Source: Microcebus murinus (Eukaryota > Chordata > Mammalia > Primates > Cheirogaleidae). From it: 64,000 bases of DNA. Where the stretch lies: positions 141,210,501-141,274,500 of the forward strand of contig NC_134104.1 in the NCBI RefSeq assembly GCF_040939455.1, in the 5' to 3' direction. Shown piece by piece: positions 26,370 to 64,000 of the stretch; position 1 is the first letter of the stretch, and each line of letters starts with the position of its first letter. A program made the translations under genes and the position numbers. Below the pieces are notes generated by a model. The model was not told the origin of the DNA, searched no databases, and saw only the letters and a program-made list of their open reading frames with translations.

Positions 26370-26590
26370 CGCCACGACACCTTCACGTGACCGCGGACGG
26401 CGGCGAAACGGGCCCGCGCAGAGTGCGCCTGCGCCGGAGCTCCCGGAAGTGGCCGGACCCGGAGCGCAGGCCGAGCTCACGTCCGTCAGCCCGTCAGTCC
26501 GCCAGTCCGCCAGGCCGGTACCTCGAGCGCCTTGGACCTCTTTGCTGTCCCGCCGTCTATTCGACCCGAACGGCGGCCGAGGCGCTCATC
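26370..26590 (+). promoter_or_regulatory. PDCD6IP: PDCD6IP TATA-less CpG-island promoter and 5'UTR
   Basis: The sequence switches abruptly from AT-rich DNA to CpG-dense DNA at about 26,370. Visible candidate sites are a TCACGTGA palindrome at 26,383-26,390 (E-box, USF/TFE/CLEAR-like), an NRF1-like TGCGCCTGCGCC at 26,424-26,435 and an ETS-type CCCGGAAGTG at 26,442-26,451. Direct repeats of a GTCAGTCCGCC-like unit follow at about 26,480-26,513. No TATA box is seen. The TSS is not determinable here; it is inferred to lie between about 26,440 and 26,560. Confidence 0.8.
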
Positions 26591-61267
<34,677 letters not shown>

Positions 61268-61344
61268 GTGAGTCTTTTGGTGATAAATATTTAAGTAACT
61301 TGGATCTCTATTTTTGTTCCTAGTGAGATTCTCAACGGATCTTT

Positions 61345-63948
61345 ATTTCTGGGTTTTCAATTCTGTTCCATTGGTCTACGTGACTACTTTTATGCCAGTA
61401 CCATGCTGTTTTGGTTACTTTTGCTTTGTAGGATAATTTGAAATTGGTTAATGTAATGCCTCCAGATTTGTTGTTTTTGCTTAGTATTGCTTTGGCTATT
61501 TGTGCTTTTTTTTTTTTTTTGGTTCCATACCTCATTTTTTTTCTAATTGTGTGAAAAATGAAGTTGGTATTTTGGGAGTTGCATTGAATCTGTGGATTAC
61601 TTTGTGTAGTATGGATTTTTTAAATAATATTGATTCTTCCAATCCATGAGCATAGGATGCTTTTCCATTTGTTTGTGTTATCTACGATTTTTTTCATTGG
61701 TGCTTTGTAGTTCTTTTTTTAGAGATCTTTCACTTTTTTAGTTAAGTATACTGCAAGGTATTTTATTATTTTTTCAGCTATTGTAAATGGCATTAAGTTC
61801 ATGATTTGATTTTTGGCTTGGTTGTTATTAGTATTTAGAAAATGCTTCTGACTTATGTACATTGATTTTGTACCCTGAGACTTTACTAAATTCATTTATC
61901 AATTCTAGGAGTCTTTTGGAGGAGTCTTTAGGGTTTTTAGGTATAGGATCATGTAGTTGGCAAACAGGGATAGTTTGACTTCCTCTTTTCCAATTTGAAT
62001 CCCCTTTATTTCTTTCTCTTGCCTGATTGCTTTGGCTAGGACTTCTAGTACTATATTGAATATAATTGGTGAAAGTGGGCATCCTTGTCTTGTTCCAGTT
62101 CGTAAAGGGGATGCTTTTTAGCTTTTCACCATTCAGTGTGATGTTGGCTGTGGGTTTGTTATATGGTTTTTATTATTTTGAGATATGTTTCTTCTATGAC
62201 TAGTTTGTTGAGGCTTTTTATCATTAAGCAATGTTGGATTTTGTTGAATGTTTTTTATGCATCTATTGAGATGAACATGATTTTTGTTTTTAGTTCTGTT
62301 TATATGGTAAATCACATTTATTGACTTCTGTATATATTAAACCATCTTTACATCCCTGGAATAAAACCCACTTGATCATGGTGAATTATCCTTTTTTTTT
62401 TTTTTTTTTTTTGAGACAGAGTCTCACTCTGATGCCCTGGCTAGAATGCAGTGGCATCATCATAGCTAACTATAACCTCAGACTCCTGGGCTCAAGCGAT
62501 CCTCCTGCCTCCCAGAGTACTAGGATTACAAGTGTGAGCACTGCACCTGGCTGTGAATTATCTTCTTAATGGGCTTTTGGATTGAGCTTGCTATTATTTT
62601 GTTGAGGATTTTCACATCTGTGTTCATCAAGGATATTGATCTGTAGTTTTCTTTTTTTGTTATGTCCTTTCCTGGCTTTGGCATCAGGGTGATACTGGCT
62701 TTGTAGAATGAGTTAGGAAGGATTCCCTCCTTTTCAGTGGAACAATTTCAGTAGGATAGGTACCAGTTCTTTGTAGGTCTGGTAGAGTTCAGCTGTGAAT
62801 CCATCTGGTCCTGGGTTTTTCTTTCTTTCTTTCTTTCTTTTTGGAGATTTCTTATTACTGATTAAATCTTGCTATACATTATTGGTATGTCCTGGATTTC
62901 TATCTCTTTGTAATTCAAGCTTGGGAAGTTGTGTGTTTCTCAAGATTTATCCATTTCCTCTAGATTTTTCTAGTTTGTGTACATAGAGGTATTCTTAGTA
63001 ATCTCTGGTGATCTTCTGTATTTTTGTGGTATCACTTTTAATGTCCCCTTTTTAATTTCTGATTGAGCTTATTTGAATCTTCTCTCTTCTTGATTAATCT
63101 AGCTAGTGGCCTATTGATTTTGTTTATCTCTGCAAAGAACCAACTTATTGTTTCATTGATCCTTTGTATTTTTTTGTTTCAATTTTGTTTAGTTTTCTGA
63201 TTTTTGTTATTTCTTGTCTTCTGCTAGCTTTTGGTTTGTTCGATCTTGTTTTTCTAGTTCCTTGAGATGTGACATTAGGTTGTTAATTTGTAATTTTTCT
63301 GTCTTTTTGATGTAGGCGTTCAGTGCTATAAACATACTTCTTAGAACTGCTTTTACTATGTTCTAGAGATTTTGATAGCTTGTGTTGCCATTGTCATTCA
63401 ATTCAAAACATTTTTTATTTCCATTTTGATCTTGTCATTGACCCAAAGATCATTCAGCAGCATAATCTTTGTTTAATTTCTATGTATTTGTATGGTTTTG
63501 AGAGTGCCTCTTGGAATTGATTTCTAGTTTCATTCCACTGTGGTTTGAGAAGATACATGATATGATTTTGACTTTTTAAAAATTTGCTGAAACTTGTTTT
63601 GTGGCCTAACATATGGTGTGTCTTAGAGAATGCTCCATGTGCTGATGATAGTAATGTATATTCTGCATTTTTTTGTGACTGTTCTGTAAGTATCTGTTAG
63701 GTCCATTTGTTCTAATGTCTCATTTAAGTCCAGTGTTTCTTTGTTGATTTTCTGCCATGATCTGTCTAGTTCTGTCAGTGGAGTGTTGAAGTCCTCTACT
63801 ATTATTATGTTGCTGTTTATTTCTTTCTTAGGTCTGATAGTATTTGTTTTATGAATCTGGGAGCTCTGGTGTTAGGTGCATTCTTATTTAGGATTGTTAC
63901 ATCTTCTTATTGAATTGATCCCTTTATCATCATGTTATGACCATCTTT
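61345..63948 (-). mobile_element. long L1 LINE (antisense), ORF2 region, intron 7
   Basis: Reversed L1 ORF2 sequence is continuous from 'CTGTTCCATTGGTCTACGTG' to about 63,948. It is truncated at its own 3' end (near 61,345), with no 3'UTR or A-tail visible. Many stops and frameshifts are present. A minus-strand remnant reads [19 protein letters not shown], in the RT region. A (TTTC)n run lies at 62,819-62,841. Confidence 0.88.
62391..62552 (-). mobile_element. Alu (antisense), partly deleted, in L1
   Basis: Poly-T at 62,391-62,412, left arm present, most of the second arm missing. GTGAATTATC occurs on both sides (TSD). Confidence 0.85.
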
Positions 63949-63949
63949 G

Positions 63950-64000
63950 TCTTTTTTTTGGAGACAGAATCTCGCTCTGTTGCCCAGGCCAGAGTGCCGT
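63950..64000 (-). mobile_element. start of an Alu (antisense), cut by the window edge
   Basis: Poly-T then 'GGAGACAGAATCTCGCTCTG'; continues past 64,000. Confidence 0.8.

Noticed and set aside
61828..62315. Minus-strand frames with L1 reverse-transcriptase-like residues
   Set aside because: They are short, frameshifted pieces of a dead L1 ORF2.

Overview
This is nuclear DNA from a primate, almost certainly a strepsirrhine and probably a lemur. The evidence is the dense population of 7SL-derived Alu SINEs. Many carry a right-hand linker characteristic of lemuriform Alus as I know them (a TTAGTTGGCCAATTAATTTC block followed by TTTATAGTAGAGAC). The window also holds L1 copies ending in a 'TGTACCCCCCATAATATGCT'-type tail, and older mammalian L2, MIR, MaLR, Tigger and hAT elements. 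There are no bacterial-type genes, operons or CRISPR arrays. Almost all open frames in the window are noise, or lie inside L1, L2 and Alu copies.

The only functional protein-coding gene I can support is PDCD6IP (ALIX), on the + strand. A CpG-rich, TATA-less promoter lies at about 26,370-26,590, with the ATG at 26,591. Seven exons are in the window: 26591-26799, 42937-42991, 45472-45541, 54724-54851, 56969-57122, 58796-58896 and 61151-61267. All have canonical GT-AG junctions. They join in frame to encode residues 1-278, which is most of the N-terminal Bro1 domain. The gene continues beyond 64,000. Exon 7 has a second acceptor 15 nt upstream that would add five residues.

Upstream of the gene (1-26,300) the sequence is intergenic. 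It holds L1, Alu, MaLR LTR, Tigger, MER5A-like, L2 and MIR fragments, plus a full-length but broken RPL7 retrocopy on the - strand (19,772-20,612). A local inverted duplication of an L2 segment (24,474-24,678 and 25,723-25,942) lies just ahead of the promoter.

Inside the gene, the 16-kb intron 1 and the 9-kb intron 3 are packed with Alus in both orientations. Exon 2 is only 55 nt long and is squeezed between an L1 3' end and an antisense Alu. Intron 3 contains an LTR-like element inside an Alu, a G-rich quadruplex motif and a tiny poly(A)-tailed retro-insert. Intron 7 begins with a long, 3'-truncated antisense L1.

I found no previously undescribed multi-gene system. The items worth a second look concern splicing, transposable-element architecture and the promoter. 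Repeat family names come from recalled consensus sequences, so element boundaries are approximate unless a target-site duplication (TSD) is quoted.
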